A stretch of 64,000 nucleotides of DNA from the NCBI GenBank assembly GCA_017999365.1, contig JAGNLW010000006.1, positions 1 through 64,000 of the forward strand. The letters are read 5' to 3'. This document shows positions 24,246 to 33,664 of the stretch, one piece after another. The notes below the pieces were generated by a model that searched no databases, was not told the origin of the DNA, and saw nothing but the letters and a program-made list of their open reading frames with translations. The position numbers and the translations under genes were made by a program. Within the stretch, counting starts at the first letter, position 1; every line of letters starts with the position of its first letter. The stretch is from Candidatus Aminicenantota bacterium (lineage in GTDB: Bacteria > Acidobacteriota > Aminicenantia > Aminicenantales > Saccharicenantaceae).

Positions 24246-24487
24246 TCGAACCTGCCTTCGACGATCTGGCCGAGGATGCCCTTGTGCTGGTCCTCCATCA
24301 TGCGCTCGATGCGGTCCCGGAGGTCGGGCGCCCCGATGAAGGCCGTATAGAAGGCCCTCCGGGTGGCCAGCAGCCGCCCCGATTTGTAGATCAGCGACTC
24401 GACGTACTGGGCGGCGGGCCCCTTGTCCTGGGTCTGGACGTTGTAGGCGTCGCCCTTGAAGTCCACCCGGGTGTTATAACCTCCCAT
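24242..24487 (-). CDS. Small conserved-looking protein upstream of polA, unknown function
   Basis: 81 residues starting MGGYNTRVDFKGDAYNVQTQ. It is probably a small beta-rich domain followed by two charged helices (RRAFYTAFIGAPDLRDRIER and EDQHKGILGQIVEGRFD). It has no signal or membrane segment and I do not recognise the family. The stop overlaps the polA CTG start by 4 bp, so the two are co-transcribed and probably co-translated. The -10 box sits 6 nt before the ATG, so the message should be leaderless. Confidence 0.7.
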   Translation of the reverse strand: MGGYNTRVDFKGDAYNVQTQDKGPAAQYVESLIYKSGRLLATRRAFYTAFIGAPDLRDRIERMMEDQHKGILGQIVEGRFD

Positions 24488-24493
24488 GGCCGT

Positions 24494-24521
24494 ATTATAC
24501 CCGGGCGCCCCCCCGGTTCAA
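24494..24521 (-). promoter_or_regulatory. Promoter of the small gene-polA pair (leaderless)
   Basis: TTGAAC (24516-24521), a 16-bp spacer and TATAAT (24494-24499) on the minus strand. Exactly 6 nt separate the -10 from the ATG, so transcription should start at the initiation codon. Confidence 0.65.
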
Positions 24522-24556
24522 GCCCGTTCTGTCCCCCCGGGGGAGGCCGGGCCCAT

Positions 24557-24584
24557 TTGACATACGGGACCCGATTGGTATAAT
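24557..24584 (+). promoter_or_regulatory. Promoter of the yceD-rpmF-plsX-fab operon
   Basis: Perfect consensus hexamers TTGACA (24557-24562) and TATAAT (24579-24584) with a 16-bp spacer. It is back to back with the leaderless promoter of the polA pair. Confidence 0.75.
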
Positions 24585-24612
24585 AAGGTGACTTTTTCCC
24601 GAGGATAATCCG

Positions 24613-25143
24613 TTGGATACGACGATGATGATCGATATCGACCGCCTGCCCGCGGAGGGCCTCCGCGTCTCCCGGGACTTCGAGTTCCTCAGCCTGGACC
24701 TGGTCGAGGAGAACGCCGTTTTCCTCGAGCCGGCCCACGCCGAACTGACGGTCCGCCGGGTCGGCGACGAGGTCCTGGTCCAGGGGCAGGTCTCCGCCCG
24801 CTTGAGCTTCGTCTGCGCCCGCTGCCTGACGCCGTTCGAGTTCCCCGTGGCCAGCCGGTTCGACCTCGTCTACCTGCCCGAGGACGTCGACGGCCTGGGC
24901 GAGGAGCTGTCGGACGACAAGATGGACCAGATGTTCTACACCGGGCGCCAGCTCGACCTCCGGGCCGTCGTCCTCGAGCAGCTCAACTTGACCTTTCCGG
25001 CCAAGCCCCTGTGCGCGCCGGACTGCGAGGGCATCTGCGCCGTCTGCGGCGAGATCGTCCGCGACGCCAAGTGCTCCTGCCTGGTCAGGGGGACCGAAAC
25101 CCCTTGGAACAAGCTCAAAATCCATGTGAGAGACAAGAGTTAA
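24613..25143 (+). CDS. YceD/DUF177 family protein (23S rRNA accumulation factor type)
   Basis: 176 residues. Family marks are FVCARCLTPFEFPV and the C-terminal cysteine cluster CAPDCEGICAVCG...CSC, probably zinc-binding. YceD proteins almost always precede rpmF, as here, and in E. coli and plants affect 23S rRNA processing or accumulation. The start is TTG at 24613, with a GAGGATAA site upstream; ATG codons at 24625 and 24628 are alternatives. It is the first gene of a transcript continuing through rpmF, plsX, fabG, acpP and fabF. Confidence 0.88.
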   Translation: MDTTMMIDIDRLPAEGLRVSRDFEFLSLDLVEENAVFLEPAHAELTVRRVGDEVLVQGQVSARLSFVCARCLTPFEFPVASRFDLVYLPEDVDGLGEELSDDKMDQMFYTGRQLDLRAVVLEQLNLTFPAKPLCAPDCEGICAVCGEIVRDAKCSCLVRGTETPWNKLKIHVRDKS

Positions 25144-25326
25144 ATGCCTAATCCAAAAAGACGACACTCGCCGACGAGAAAAGGCAAGCGGCGCGCCCAC
25201 GACGGCCTGACCCTTCCGACCTTCTCCGTCTGCCCCAAGTGCGGCAACCCCAAGCTGCCCCACCGGGCCTGCCCCGAGTGCGGGCACTACAAAGGACGGC
25301 AGGTCACGGAAGGGACCAAAGACTGA
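25144..25326 (+). CDS. rpmF: 50S ribosomal protein L32
   Basis: 60 residues starting MPNPKRRHSPTRKGKRRAH, with a zinc ribbon CPKCGNPKLPHRACPECG. It abuts yceD with no gap and is followed 14 bp later by plsX. This yceD-rpmF-plsX order is widespread and links ribosome and lipid synthesis. Confidence 0.97.
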   Translation: MPNPKRRHSPTRKGKRRAHDGLTLPTFSVCPKCGNPKLPHRACPECGHYKGRQVTEGTKD

Positions 25327-25340
25327 ACCGGGCCCGGTCC

Positions 25341-26354
25341 ATGAGGATCGCCGTCGACGCGATGGGGGGGGATTTCGGCCCCAAGGCCGCCGTCCCGGGC
25401 GCCTTGAAAGCCGCCGCCGACTTCGGCGTCGACGTCCTCCTCGTCGGGATCGAAAGCGCCATCGCCCGCGAAGTCTCCCGGAGCGGCCTTGCCTCCGAGC
25501 GGGCCGCGATCATCGACGCCCCGGAGGAGATCGGCATGGGCGAGGGCCTGCTGGCCTTCCGCAAGAAGAAAGCCTCCTCCATCCGCGTCGGGACCCAGCT
25601 CGTCAAGGACGGCCGGGCCGACGCCTTCGTCAGCATGGGCAACACGGGGGCCGTCGTATACACCTCCCGGGACGTCCTGGGCGCCATCAAAGGCGTCGAT
25701 CGGCCGGCCCTGGCCATCCTCGTCCCCGGCGGCGACGGCCAGACCCTCCTGCTCGACGTCGGGGCCAACGCCAACTGCCAGCCCCACAACCTCGTCCAGT
25801 TCGCCCTCATGGGCAAGATCTTCATGGAGGCCATCGCCGGGGTCAAGGACCCCCGCGTCGGGCTGATGAGCATCGGCGAGGAGAAGGGCAAGGGCAACGA
25901 CCTCGTCAAGGAGGCCTTCGACCGCCTCCAGGAGGCGCCCCTGCGCTTCGTCGGCAACGTCGAGAGCAAGGATATCTTCTCCGGCGTCTGCGACGTCATC
26001 GTCAGCGACGGCTTCACCGGCAACGTGGCCCTCAAGGCCTCCGAAGGCGTCGTCCAGAACGTCCTGTCCATGGCCCGCCACGAGATCACCAAGAACCTCT
26101 TCGCCAAGCTCGGCTACCTCCTCCTCAAGCGTCATCTGAAGAAGATCTACAAGAAGATCGACTACACCGAGTACGGCGGCGCCCAATTGCTCGGCGTCGA
26201 CGGCGTCTGCGTCATCGGCCACGGCCGGTCCAATCCGGCCGCCGTCCGCAACGCCGTCCGGCGGGCCAAGGAGTTCGTCGAGGGCCGGGTCCAGGAGAAG
26301 ATCCAGGCGGAGATCCTCCGCTACGCCCAGGCCCTGAAAGGAGCCGGCGGATGA
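25341..26354 (+). CDS. plsX: Phosphate acyltransferase PlsX
   Basis: 337 residues starting [20 protein letters not shown], the family hallmark. Other marks are [20 protein letters not shown] and [16 protein letters not shown]. PlsX converts acyl-ACP to acyl-phosphate for phosphatidic acid synthesis via PlsY. The start at 25341 follows the usual N-terminus. The stop overlaps fabG as ATGA. The usual fabH and fabD genes are absent between plsX and fabG. Confidence 0.97.
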   Translation: MRIAVDAMGGDFGPKAAVPGALKAAADFGVDVLLVGIESAIAREVSRSGLASERAAIIDAPEEIGMGEGLLAFRKKKASSIRVGTQLVKDGRADAFVSMGNTGAVVYTSRDVLGAIKGVDRPALAILVPGGDGQTLLLDVGANANCQPHNLVQFALMGKIFMEAIAGVKDPRVGLMSIGEEKGKGNDLVKEAFDRLQEAPLRFVGNVESKDIFSGVCDVIVSDGFTGNVALKASEGVVQNVLSMARHEITKNLFAKLGYLLLKRHLKKIYKKIDYTEYGGAQLLGVDGVCVIGHGRSNPAAVRNAVRRAKEFVEGRVQEKIQAEILRYAQALKGAGG

Positions 26355-27094
26355 TGCGGTTCGAGGGCCGGGTATCCATCGTCACGGGCGCGTCCCAGGG
26401 CATCGGCGAGACCGTCGCCCGGGACCTGGCCGCGGCCGGCGCCGCGGTCGTCCTCGTGGACGTCCAGGCGGCCAAGCTCGAGGCCGTGGCCGCCTCGATC
26501 GCCGCGGCCGGCGGCCGGGCCGAGGCCCGGACGGCCGACGTCGGGGACACGGCCGCCGTCGAGGCCTTGGTGGCCGCGGTCGTCGCCGCCCACGGCCGCG
26601 TCGACCACCTCGTCAACAACGCCGGCATCACCCGCGACGGCCTGCTCATGCGCATGAAGGAAGAGGATTGGGACGCCGTCCTGCGGGTCAATCTCAAGGG
26701 CGCCTTCGCCTTCTCCCGGGCCGTCCTGCGGACGATGATCGCCGCCCGCTACGGGCGCATCGTCAACATCGCCTCGATCGCCGGGCAGATGGGCAACGCC
26801 GGCCAGACGAACTACGCCGCGTCCAAGGCGGCCGTCATCGCCCTGGCCAAGTCCCTGGCCCGCGAGGTCGGCAGCCGGGACATCACGGTCAACGCCGTCG
26901 CGCCGGGCTTCATCGCCACGGCCATGACCGACGCCCTGCCCGAGGAGATCAAGGCGGCCTACCTCGCGGCCATCCCCCTGAAGAAGTTCGGTCTTCCCAA
27001 GGACGTGTCATCTGCGGTACAATTCCTGCTCTCCGAGGAGGCCGCTTATATCACCGGACAGGTCGTCGCGGTGAACGGCGGCTTATATATGTAG
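26351..27094 (+). CDS. fabG: 3-oxoacyl-ACP reductase FabG
   Basis: 247-residue short-chain dehydrogenase. The cofactor loop is [27 protein letters not shown] is typical of FabG, and the catalytic Ser-Tyr-Lys are seen in IASIAG and NYAASKAA. It reduces 3-oxoacyl-ACP with NADPH in fatty acid elongation. Overlap with plsX and position before acpP make FabG more likely than another SDR. Confidence 0.95.
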   Translation: MMRFEGRVSIVTGASQGIGETVARDLAAAGAAVVLVDVQAAKLEAVAASIAAAGGRAEARTADVGDTAAVEALVAAVVAAHGRVDHLVNNAGITRDGLLMRMKEEDWDAVLRVNLKGAFAFSRAVLRTMIAARYGRIVNIASIAGQMGNAGQTNYAASKAAVIALAKSLAREVGSRDITVNAVAPGFIATAMTDALPEEIKAAYLAAIPLKKFGLPKDVSSAVQFLLSEEAAYITGQVVAVNGGLYM

Positions 27095-27135
27095 GCGGTC
27101 CGTCATCATCTACAACATTTTGGAAGGAGGACACC

Positions 27136-27378
27136 ATGCAAAGAGAGGAACTGCTCAAGAAGGTCCGGGCCATCGTTTCCGACAAGCTGTCCATCAGCGA
27201 GGAGCAGGTCACGGAAGACGCGTCCTTCATCGATGATCTCGGCGCCGACTCCCTGGACACCGTCGAGCTCGTCATGGCCCTCGAGGACGAGTTCGGGCTG
27301 GACATCCCCGACGATCAGGCCGAGAAGCTGACCACGGTCGGCAAGGCCATCGATTACATCGTGGGGCACGCCAAGTAA
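27136..27378 (+). CDS. acpP: Acyl carrier protein
   Basis: 80 residues with the phosphopantetheine site [12 protein letters not shown] (Ser39) and the typical acidic composition. A strong AAGGAGG site lies 8 nt before the ATG. It carries acyl chains for FabG, FabF and PlsX encoded alongside. Confidence 0.98.
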   Translation: MQREELLKKVRAIVSDKLSISEEQVTEDASFIDDLGADSLDTVELVMALEDEFGLDIPDDQAEKLTTVGKAIDYIVGHAK

Positions 27379-27418
27379 GCGCCCCCTCCGCTCCCGACTT
27401 TTTAACGGTCTTCGTTCC

Positions 27419-28681
27419 ATGACAAGGGGAAGCATTCCCGAAAGGCGCGTCGTCGTCACCGGCATCGGTTTGGTCTCGCCGCTCGGCACGGGCACGGACA
27501 AGAACTGGCAGGCCCTCCTGCGCGGCGAGAGCGGCATCGCGCCGCTGACCCGGTTCGACGTCTCCCGTTACGCCACCCGTTTCGGCGGCGAGGTCAAGGA
27601 CTTCGACCCCCTGGCCTTCATCGACCGGAAAGAGGTCCGCAAGATGGACCCCTTCATCCGCTTCGGCCTGGCGGCCGCCGAGCTGGCCGTGGCCGATTCG
27701 GGGATCGACCGTGATGACCTCCGGAGCGACCGGGCCGGCACCTACGTCGGCTCGGGCATCGGCGGGCTGGGCTCCATCGAGGAGAACCACAAGGTCCTGC
27801 TGGAGAAGGGCCCCGACCGGGTCTCGCCGTTCTTCCTCATCCAGACCATCATCAACGAGGCCTCGGGCCAGATCTCCATCCGCTTCGGGGCCAAGGGGCC
27901 CAACTGCGCCAACGCCACGGCCTGCAGCACCGGCTCCCACTCCATCGGCGATTCGTTCCGCATCATCGCCCGGGGCGAGGCCGACATCATGATCACGGGC
28001 GGCGCCGAGGCCCCGCTGACGCCGCTCAGCCTGGCCGGATTCAACGCCATCAAGGCCATCTCCGAGCGCAACGACGCCCCGGCCAAGGCCTCCCGGCCCT
28101 TCGACGCCCAGAGGAACGGCTTCGTCATGGGCGAAGGCGCGGGCGTCCTCATCCTCGAGGAGCTCGGCCGGGCCCTGCGGCGGGGCGCCCGGATCTACGC
28201 CGAGGTCGTCGGCTACGGCATGACCAGCGACGCCTACCACGTCGCCGCGCCGGCCCCCGACGGGGACGGGGCCGTCCGGGTCATGCGGCGGGCCCTCGAG
28301 GACGCCGGCCTCGGGCCCGACGCCGTCCAGTACATCAACGCCCACGGCACCTCGACCGAGCTCAACGACAAGACCGAGACGGCGGCCATCAAGGCCGTCT
28401 TCGGCGAACACGCCCGCCGTCTGGCCGTCAACTCGACCAAGTCCATGACCGGCCACCTGCTCGGCGCGGCCGGAGGCCTGGAGGCCGGCGTCACGGCCCT
28501 GGCCCTCTTCCACCAGATCATGCCGCCGACCATCAACTACGAGTTCCCCGATCCCGAGTGCGACCTGGACTACGTCCCGAACGCGGCCCGGAAGGCCGAG
28601 ATCGTCCACGGCCTCAGCAACTCGTTCGGCTTCGGCGGGACCAACGCCTCCCTCGTGCTCAAGAGGTTCGACAAGGCCTGA
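27419..28681 (+). CDS. fabF: 3-oxoacyl-ACP synthase II
   Basis: 420-residue ketosynthase. The catalytic Cys is in NATACSTGSHS, the two histidines in NAHGTSTELNDKTE and STKSMTGHLLGAAG, and the C-terminal NSFGFGGTNASLVL loop is present. It condenses malonyl-ACP with acyl-ACP. No clear Shine-Dalgarno precedes the ATG. It ends the fab run, and etfB follows 51 bp later. Confidence 0.97.
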   Translation: MTRGSIPERRVVVTGIGLVSPLGTGTDKNWQALLRGESGIAPLTRFDVSRYATRFGGEVKDFDPLAFIDRKEVRKMDPFIRFGLAAAELAVADSGIDRDDLRSDRAGTYVGSGIGGLGSIEENHKVLLEKGPDRVSPFFLIQTIINEASGQISIRFGAKGPNCANATACSTGSHSIGDSFRIIARGEADIMITGGAEAPLTPLSLAGFNAIKAISERNDAPAKASRPFDAQRNGFVMGEGAGVLILEELGRALRRGARIYAEVVGYGMTSDAYHVAAPAPDGDGAVRVMRRALEDAGLGPDAVQYINAHGTSTELNDKTETAAIKAVFGEHARRLAVNSTKSMTGHLLGAAGGLEAGVTALALFHQIMPPTINYEFPDPECDLDYVPNAARKAEIVHGLSNSFGFGGTNASLVLKRFDKA

Positions 28682-28732
28682 GCCGGGGCGACCGTCCGGG
28701 CGGAGGCGCGCCGCCGCCCCAGAGGAGAGACC

Positions 28733-29509
28733 ATGAACATGCTCGTTTTCGTCAAACGGGTGCCCGACACGGAGTCGCGCATCCGCATCCAGCAGAACGC
28801 CGTCGCCGAGGACGGCCTGAACTTCGTCGCCAGCCCCTACGACGAATACGCCGTCGAGGAGGCCCTGCGCCTCAAGGAGGCCAAGGGCGGGGCGGTGCGG
28901 GTCGTCTCCGTCGGCCGCGACGAGGCCGTCGCCGTCCTGCGCAAGTGCCTGGCCATGGGCGCCGACGAGGCCTTCCTCATCAAGGACGAATCGCCCGAGA
29001 CCTACGACGGGCTGCGGACGGCCCGCATCATCGCCCGGGCCGTCGAACGCCGCTTCGCCGGGGCCGACCTGCTGCTCTTCGGCCGGCAGTCGATCGGCGC
29101 CGACAACGGCCAGGTGCCGGCCATGGTGGCCGAGCTCCTCGGCCTGCCGCAGGCGACCGTCGTGACCAAGCTCGAGGTCGGCGACGGGACGGCCGTGGCC
29201 TTCCGCGAGATCGAGGGGGGGACCGAGAAGGTCGAGCTGGCCCTGCCGGCCGTCGTCACGGCCCAGAAGGGCCTCAACGAGCCCCGCTACGAGACGCTCA
29301 AGGGCATCATGGCCGCCAAGAAGAAGGAGATCCCGGTCGTCTCCCTGGCCGACCTCGGCTTCGGGCCCGACGACCTCGCCCCGACCGTCGAGGTCAGGGC
29401 CCTCGACCTGCCGCCGGCCCGCAAGGCCGGGCGGGTCCTCCAGGGCGACCCGGCCGAGGCCGCCCGCGACCTCGTCCGCCTGCTGCGCGACGAAGCCAAG
29501 GTCATATAG
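28733..29509 (+). CDS. etfB: Electron transfer flavoprotein beta subunit
   Basis: 258 residues starting MNMLVFVKRVPDTESRIRI. Family marks are SPYDEYAVEEALRL, LLLFGRQSIGADNGQVPAM and the AKKKEIPV loop that contacts partners. It binds AMP or an extra flavin in the EtfAB dimer. It carries electrons between acyl-CoA-type dehydrogenases and the respiratory or bifurcating partners; none of these is in the window. GAGGAGAG precedes the ATG. Confidence 0.95.
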   Translation: MNMLVFVKRVPDTESRIRIQQNAVAEDGLNFVASPYDEYAVEEALRLKEAKGGAVRVVSVGRDEAVAVLRKCLAMGADEAFLIKDESPETYDGLRTARIIARAVERRFAGADLLLFGRQSIGADNGQVPAMVAELLGLPQATVVTKLEVGDGTAVAFREIEGGTEKVELALPAVVTAQKGLNEPRYETLKGIMAAKKKEIPVVSLADLGFGPDDLAPTVEVRALDLPPARKAGRVLQGDPAEAARDLVRLLRDEAKVI

Positions 29510-29520
29510 GGAGAGGCACG

Positions 29521-30498
29521 ATGATCGCCGCATACCTCGAAACCCGCGACGGGAAGATCAAGAAGAGCTCGCTCGAGACCCTGGCCGAGGCCGCCCGCCG
29601 GGCGGCCGAGCTGGGCGTCGAGACGGCCGCGGTCCTGGCCGGGGCGGCCGTCGCCGGCCTGGCCCCCGCCGCGTTCGCCCAGGGCGCGGCCAAGGTCTTC
29701 GTCCTCGAAGACCCCGCCCTGGCCGATTATTCCGGCCAGGCCTACGCCGTCGCCGTGGCCGGCTTCGCCGCCGAAGCGGCCCCCGCGGCCGTGTTCTTCC
29801 CGGCTTCGGCCATGGGCCGGGACCTGGCCCCCCGGGTCGCGGCCCGGCTCGGGGCCGGGCTGGCCTCCGACTGCGTCAAGGTCGCCGTCAAGGACGGCGC
29901 CCTCGAGTTCACCCGGCCCATCTACGCCGGCAAGGCCTTCCTGACCGTGGCCCTCAGGACCAGGCCCGCGCTGGCCACCCTGCGTCCCAACATCTTCCCG
30001 CTCGGCGAGCCCCGGACGGGCGAAGGCGAAGTCGTCCGGATGGGCGTGACGGTCCCGGAGGGGACGGTCAAGGGTCGCGTGACCGAGGTCATCAAGGAAG
30101 AGAGCGGCGAGATCGACGTCACCGAGGCCGACGTGGTCGTCTCGGGCGGCCGCGGGCTCAAGGGCCCCGACGCCTTCGCCCTGGTCCGCGACCTCGCGGC
30201 GGCCTTCCCGCGGGCGGCCGTGGGCGCCTCGCGCTCGGCCGTCGATTCCGGCTGGATCGGCCATCAGCACCAGGTCGGGCAGACCGGCAAGACGGTGGCC
30301 CCGAACCTCTACATCGCGGCCGGCATCTCGGGCGCCATCCAACACCTGGCCGGGATGTCGTCCTCGAAGGTCATCGTGGCCGTCAACAAGGACCCCGAGG
30401 CGCCCATCCTCAAGATCGCCGACTACGGCATCGTCGGCGACCTCTTCGAGGTCCTGCCCAGGCTCACGGCGGAGCTGAAGAAGGCCTTCGCCGAGTAG
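29521..30498 (+). CDS. etfA: Electron transfer flavoprotein alpha subunit
   Basis: 325 residues. The FAD-binding C-terminal domain is clear: [33 protein letters not shown], and [17 protein letters not shown], ending with [20 protein letters not shown]. It pairs with the EtfB encoded 11 bp upstream. Whether this EtfAB is of the bifurcating type cannot be decided from the sequence by eye. Confidence 0.95.
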   Translation: MIAAYLETRDGKIKKSSLETLAEAARRAAELGVETAAVLAGAAVAGLAPAAFAQGAAKVFVLEDPALADYSGQAYAVAVAGFAAEAAPAAVFFPASAMGRDLAPRVAARLGAGLASDCVKVAVKDGALEFTRPIYAGKAFLTVALRTRPALATLRPNIFPLGEPRTGEGEVVRMGVTVPEGTVKGRVTEVIKEESGEIDVTEADVVVSGGRGLKGPDAFALVRDLAAAFPRAAVGASRSAVDSGWIGHQHQVGQTGKTVAPNLYIAAGISGAIQHLAGMSSSKVIVAVNKDPEAPILKIADYGIVGDLFEVLPRLTAELKKAFAE

Positions 30499-30559
30499 TC
30501 CGGGCGGTTTTCTCCGATTTTTCCATCCTGGGCCGACTAATCAGTCCCTGGAGGCCCGC

Positions 30560-32014
30560 ATGACCGACTTCGCCCGCCGTCCCTTCGCGCTCCTGGCTCT
30601 GGCCGTCCTGGCCGCGGCCGGCCCCGCCTTTTCCCAAAGCCCGCTCCCCGCCGACCTCAGCGGCCGGGTCCTGCCCTCGTTCGTCGAGCTGCGCGTCCAG
30701 GCCGCGGACGGCCGGACGGCCCTCGGGACCGGTTTCCTGGCGGTCAAGGACGGCGTCCTGGCCACGGCCTGGCGGCTGGTCAAGGACGCCAAGGCCGTCG
30801 TGGCCCGGTTCCCGAACGGCGAGGAGTTCGAGTGCTCCGGCGTCGTCGACAAGGACGAGAAGCGCAACGTCGCCCTCGTCCGGATCAAGGTCTTCGGCCG
30901 GCCGGTCCTGAAGATGGAGCCGGCCGAGCTTCTCCCCGGCACCCCGGTGGCCGTGGCGGCCGTCAAGGACGGCGCCTTCGGCCTCGTCGCGGCTTCCGCC
31001 GGCGAGGCGGCCGTGCTCGACGGCGTCCGGCTCGTCCGGCTGGCCGGCGAAGTCCCGGACGGCGCGTACGGCGGCCCCGTCGTCGATGCCGCGGGAAGCG
31101 TCGTCGGCCTGACCGTCGTGCTGCAGGTCGAAGGAAAGGCCGAGGCCCTGGCCGTCCCGGCCGCCTACGTGCTCGGGCTGGACGCCTCTCTCCAGACCCA
31201 GGCCTGGGGCGCCGTGCCGGCGGCCGCGGCCGCTCCCGCGGCCAACCTGACGGCCCTCGACGAGATCGACGCCCGCCTCGGCCGGGGCTTCCTGGCCGTC
31301 GCCGAGGACGATATCTGCCTGACCTGGGCCAACGAGATCACGCGCGGTTACGGCTTCCAGTCCGGCGTCCCCGAGGCCGTCTACCGGCTCCAACAGGGGC
31401 TGGACGCGGCGATGGCCGCCGTGGGCGAGATCCGGACCGACAGCGAGCTGCGCCTCCGCGTCGGCCGGGCCCTCGTCCAGATCCTGGCCAATCAGAAGGC
31501 GGCCTCGGAGAATTTCATCCGGGCCGTCGTCGTCGGCCAGCAGGCCAAGTCCTGGGACGCCCAGTCCCAGGACGCCCAGAAGCGCTCGAATTCCATCCGC
31601 CAGGGCATCCGCGGCCAGATCGCGGCCCTCAAGGCCGACCTGAAGACCCTGGAGGCGGAGTCGGCGAAGTTCCGGGAGTTCCTGCCCTTCGAGCAGCGAT
31701 ACAACCTCGGGCTGGCCGAGAGGTCCGGCGGCTTCCGGCTCGGCATCAACTCCTATCCCAACAATCCCTTTTATCTCTTGATCGTCGCCGCCGGCAGCGT
31801 GGCCCAGAAGATCGGTCTGCGCCCCGGCGACACGATCGTCTCCGTCGGGGGGAGGGCCTTCGGCGTCACCGACGACATCGAGGAGCTCAAGCTCCTGATC
31901 AAGTCGAACCTGGGGAAGACCGTGCCGGCCGTGGTCGAGCGCGGCGGCAAGACCCAGGACATCAAGCTGAAGATCCCCAAGGCGATCCCGGCGGACGCCC
32001 TCACTACGGACTGA
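30560..32014 (+). CDS. Secreted trypsin-fold pseudoprotease with C-terminal PDZ domain
   Basis: 484 residues. The signal peptide ends near AGPAFSQ (residue 26). Residues about 40-215 follow the layout of HtrA/DegP proteases, but the His position reads ATAWRLV, the Asp region RNVALVRI, and the Ser motif GAYGGP instead of GNSGGP, so the triad appears lost. A helical region follows (about 260-380), rich in Gln/Lys/Ala, and then a PDZ domain (about 392-478) with GSVAQKIGLRPGDTIVSVGG. It is likely a periplasmic binding or scaffolding protein rather than an enzyme. It stands alone and converges on the polyferredoxin gene. Confidence 0.7.
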   Translation: MTDFARRPFALLALAVLAAAGPAFSQSPLPADLSGRVLPSFVELRVQAADGRTALGTGFLAVKDGVLATAWRLVKDAKAVVARFPNGEEFECSGVVDKDEKRNVALVRIKVFGRPVLKMEPAELLPGTPVAVAAVKDGAFGLVAASAGEAAVLDGVRLVRLAGEVPDGAYGGPVVDAAGSVVGLTVVLQVEGKAEALAVPAAYVLGLDASLQTQAWGAVPAAAAAPAANLTALDEIDARLGRGFLAVAEDDICLTWANEITRGYGFQSGVPEAVYRLQQGLDAAMAAVGEIRTDSELRLRVGRALVQILANQKAASENFIRAVVVGQQAKSWDAQSQDAQKRSNSIRQGIRGQIAALKADLKTLEAESAKFREFLPFEQRYNLGLAERSGGFRLGINSYPNNPFYLLIVAAGSVAQKIGLRPGDTIVSVGGRAFGVTDDIEELKLLIKSNLGKTVPAVVERGGKTQDIKLKIPKAIPADALTTD

Positions 32015-32050
32015 GGCCGCTCCAAACGCGTCACGCCGGCCCGGGCCGGA

Positions 32051-33664
32051 CTACTTATACGGATCTTCGGCGGCGCCGGCCGTGATGTCGAGCAACAGCC
32101 GGTTCGACGCCGATCGCGTCTCCCCGACGCTGGTGACGAAGATGGCCGGGTCGTCCATGACCGGGCACTTGTTCTCGCAGATGCCGCAGCCGATGCAGAG
32201 GTCGAGGTCGACGACCGGGCCCTTCTGGACGACGGCCGTCCCTTCGGGGAGCTTGGTCTCGACGTCGACGAGCTTGATGGCCTTGGGCGAGACCGGGCAG
32301 TGCTCCTCGCAGACGATGCAGGGCTTGCCCAGGACGTAGGGGATGCAGCGGCTCTTGTTGACCCAGGCCGAGCCCATCTTGACCTTGTTCTTCTCCTCGA
32401 TGGTCAGCTTGGTGATGGCGCCGGTCGGGCAGACCTGGGTGCAGAGCGAGCAGTAGTACTCGCAATAGCCGATCTTGGGCACGAGCATGGGCGTGTAGAG
32501 GCCCTCGGGCCCGGCTTCGGCCAGGGCCGGCTGCAGGCCGCCCGTCGGGCAGGCCCGCATGCACTGGCCGCACTTGACGCACTTGGCCAGGAACTTGGGC
32601 TCGTCGAGGGAGCCGGGCGGGCGGATGAGCTTGAGCGAGGCCCGCTTGTGGGACGGGGTCAGCCTGAAGAAGGGCACGGCGACGAGGCTGGTCAGGGTCG
32701 CGAGCAGGAGCCGGCGCCGGGACAGGGCGACGTTGGAGACGTTGGTCAGCTTCTCGGGCCTGGCCGAGAGCCGGAAGCCGATGGCCGCGGTCGGGCAGAT
32801 CGAGGCGCAGTCCAGGCAGTAGACGCACTCGCCGCTCTTCCAGTCCTCGTTCGGGTAGGGCCGGGCCTGGGTCTCGCAGTGCTGGGTGCAGAGGCCGCAC
32901 TTGATGCACTTCTCGTCGTCGATGCGCAGCTTGAGCAGGTTCCAGCGGCTGAGCAAACCCAGCAGGGCGCCGGTCGGGCAGAGGTAGCGGCACCAGAACC
33001 TCTCCTTGCGGGCGTTGAGGGCGATGGCGCCGAGGAACAGCAGTCCCACCGTGAAGCCCTGGACGAAGGTCGTGTGGATGGTCCAGCTCGTCAGGGTCTG
33101 GGACAGGGACCGGGCCAGGCCGGTCGCGCCGATGCCGTAGAGGGCGCCGTTGAGGGCGGCCAGGGCCTGGGCCAGAGAAGGCAGGACGGCCAGCGAGAAG
33201 GACCGCGTCAGGAACGAGAGGGGATCGAGGTAGCCGGCCAGGTCGAGGCCGAAGACGGCGCCGACGAGGACGGCGACGAGGACGTAATACTTGGGGGCCA
33301 GGCTAGCCTTGTCCTCGCGCGGCGGCTTGAGGAACTTGGTCCGCTTGAAGGCGAACGAGGCGAACTGGTGGACGGCGCCGAGGGGGCAGACCCAGCCGCA
33401 GAAGACGCGGCCGAAGAGGACGGTCGCGACGACGGTGACGAGGGCGAAGGCGAAATAGGCGTAGACGAGGCGCCCCGCGACGACCGTCACCAGGGCCAGC
33501 AGCGGGTCGAAGTGGAAGAAGCGCTGGACGGTCGAGCCGATGTAGTCCTCGCCCGTGTAGTGGGCGCCCATGAGGAGATAGAGGAAGAGGCCGAAGAAGG
33601 CCGCCTGGCTGAGCATGCGCAGGCGCTCGAGGGCGCGGTATTTCCTAGACCGTTCTTTTTTCAA
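32051..33664 (-). CDS. Membrane polyferredoxin (NapH-like, multiple [4Fe-4S] clusters)
   Basis: 537 residues from a TTG start that overlaps the DUF362 gene by 20 bp and has GGGAAGG upstream. Several N-terminal membrane helices carry the NapH motifs CGWVCPLGA and CRYLCPTGA. Further on there are about six cysteine clusters, for example CIKCGLCTQHC, CVYCLDCASICP, CVKCGQCMRACP, YCSLCTQVCP and CIGCGICENKCP. One more transmembrane stretch precedes the third group. Such proteins move electrons from the membrane to periplasmic or cytoplasmic acceptors. Its partner is probably the Tat-exported DUF362 protein next to it. The longer frame upstream overlaps DUF362 coding sequence and was rejected. Confidence 0.85.
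   Translation of the reverse strand: MKKERSRKYRALERLRMLSQAAFFGLFLYLLMGAHYTGEDYIGSTVQRFFHFDPLLALVTVVAGRLVYAYFAFALVTVVATVLFGRVFCGWVCPLGAVHQFASFAFKRTKFLKPPREDKASLAPKYYVLVAVLVGAVFGLDLAGYLDPLSFLTRSFSLAVLPSLAQALAALNGALYGIGATGLARSLSQTLTSWTIHTTFVQGFTVGLLFLGAIALNARKERFWCRYLCPTGALLGLLSRWNLLKLRIDDEKCIKCGLCTQHCETQARPYPNEDWKSGECVYCLDCASICPTAAIGFRLSARPEKLTNVSNVALSRRRLLLATLTSLVAVPFFRLTPSHKRASLKLIRPPGSLDEPKFLAKCVKCGQCMRACPTGGLQPALAEAGPEGLYTPMLVPKIGYCEYYCSLCTQVCPTGAITKLTIEEKNKVKMGSAWVNKSRCIPYVLGKPCIVCEEHCPVSPKAIKLVDVETKLPEGTAVVQKGPVVDLDLCIGCGICENKCPVMDDPAIFVTSVGETRSASNRLLLDITAGAAEDPYK

Noticed and set aside
32036..32049. CCGGCCCGGGCCGG as a terminator between converging genes
   Set aside because: It has no loop space and no T-tract. 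It may be chance in GC-rich DNA.
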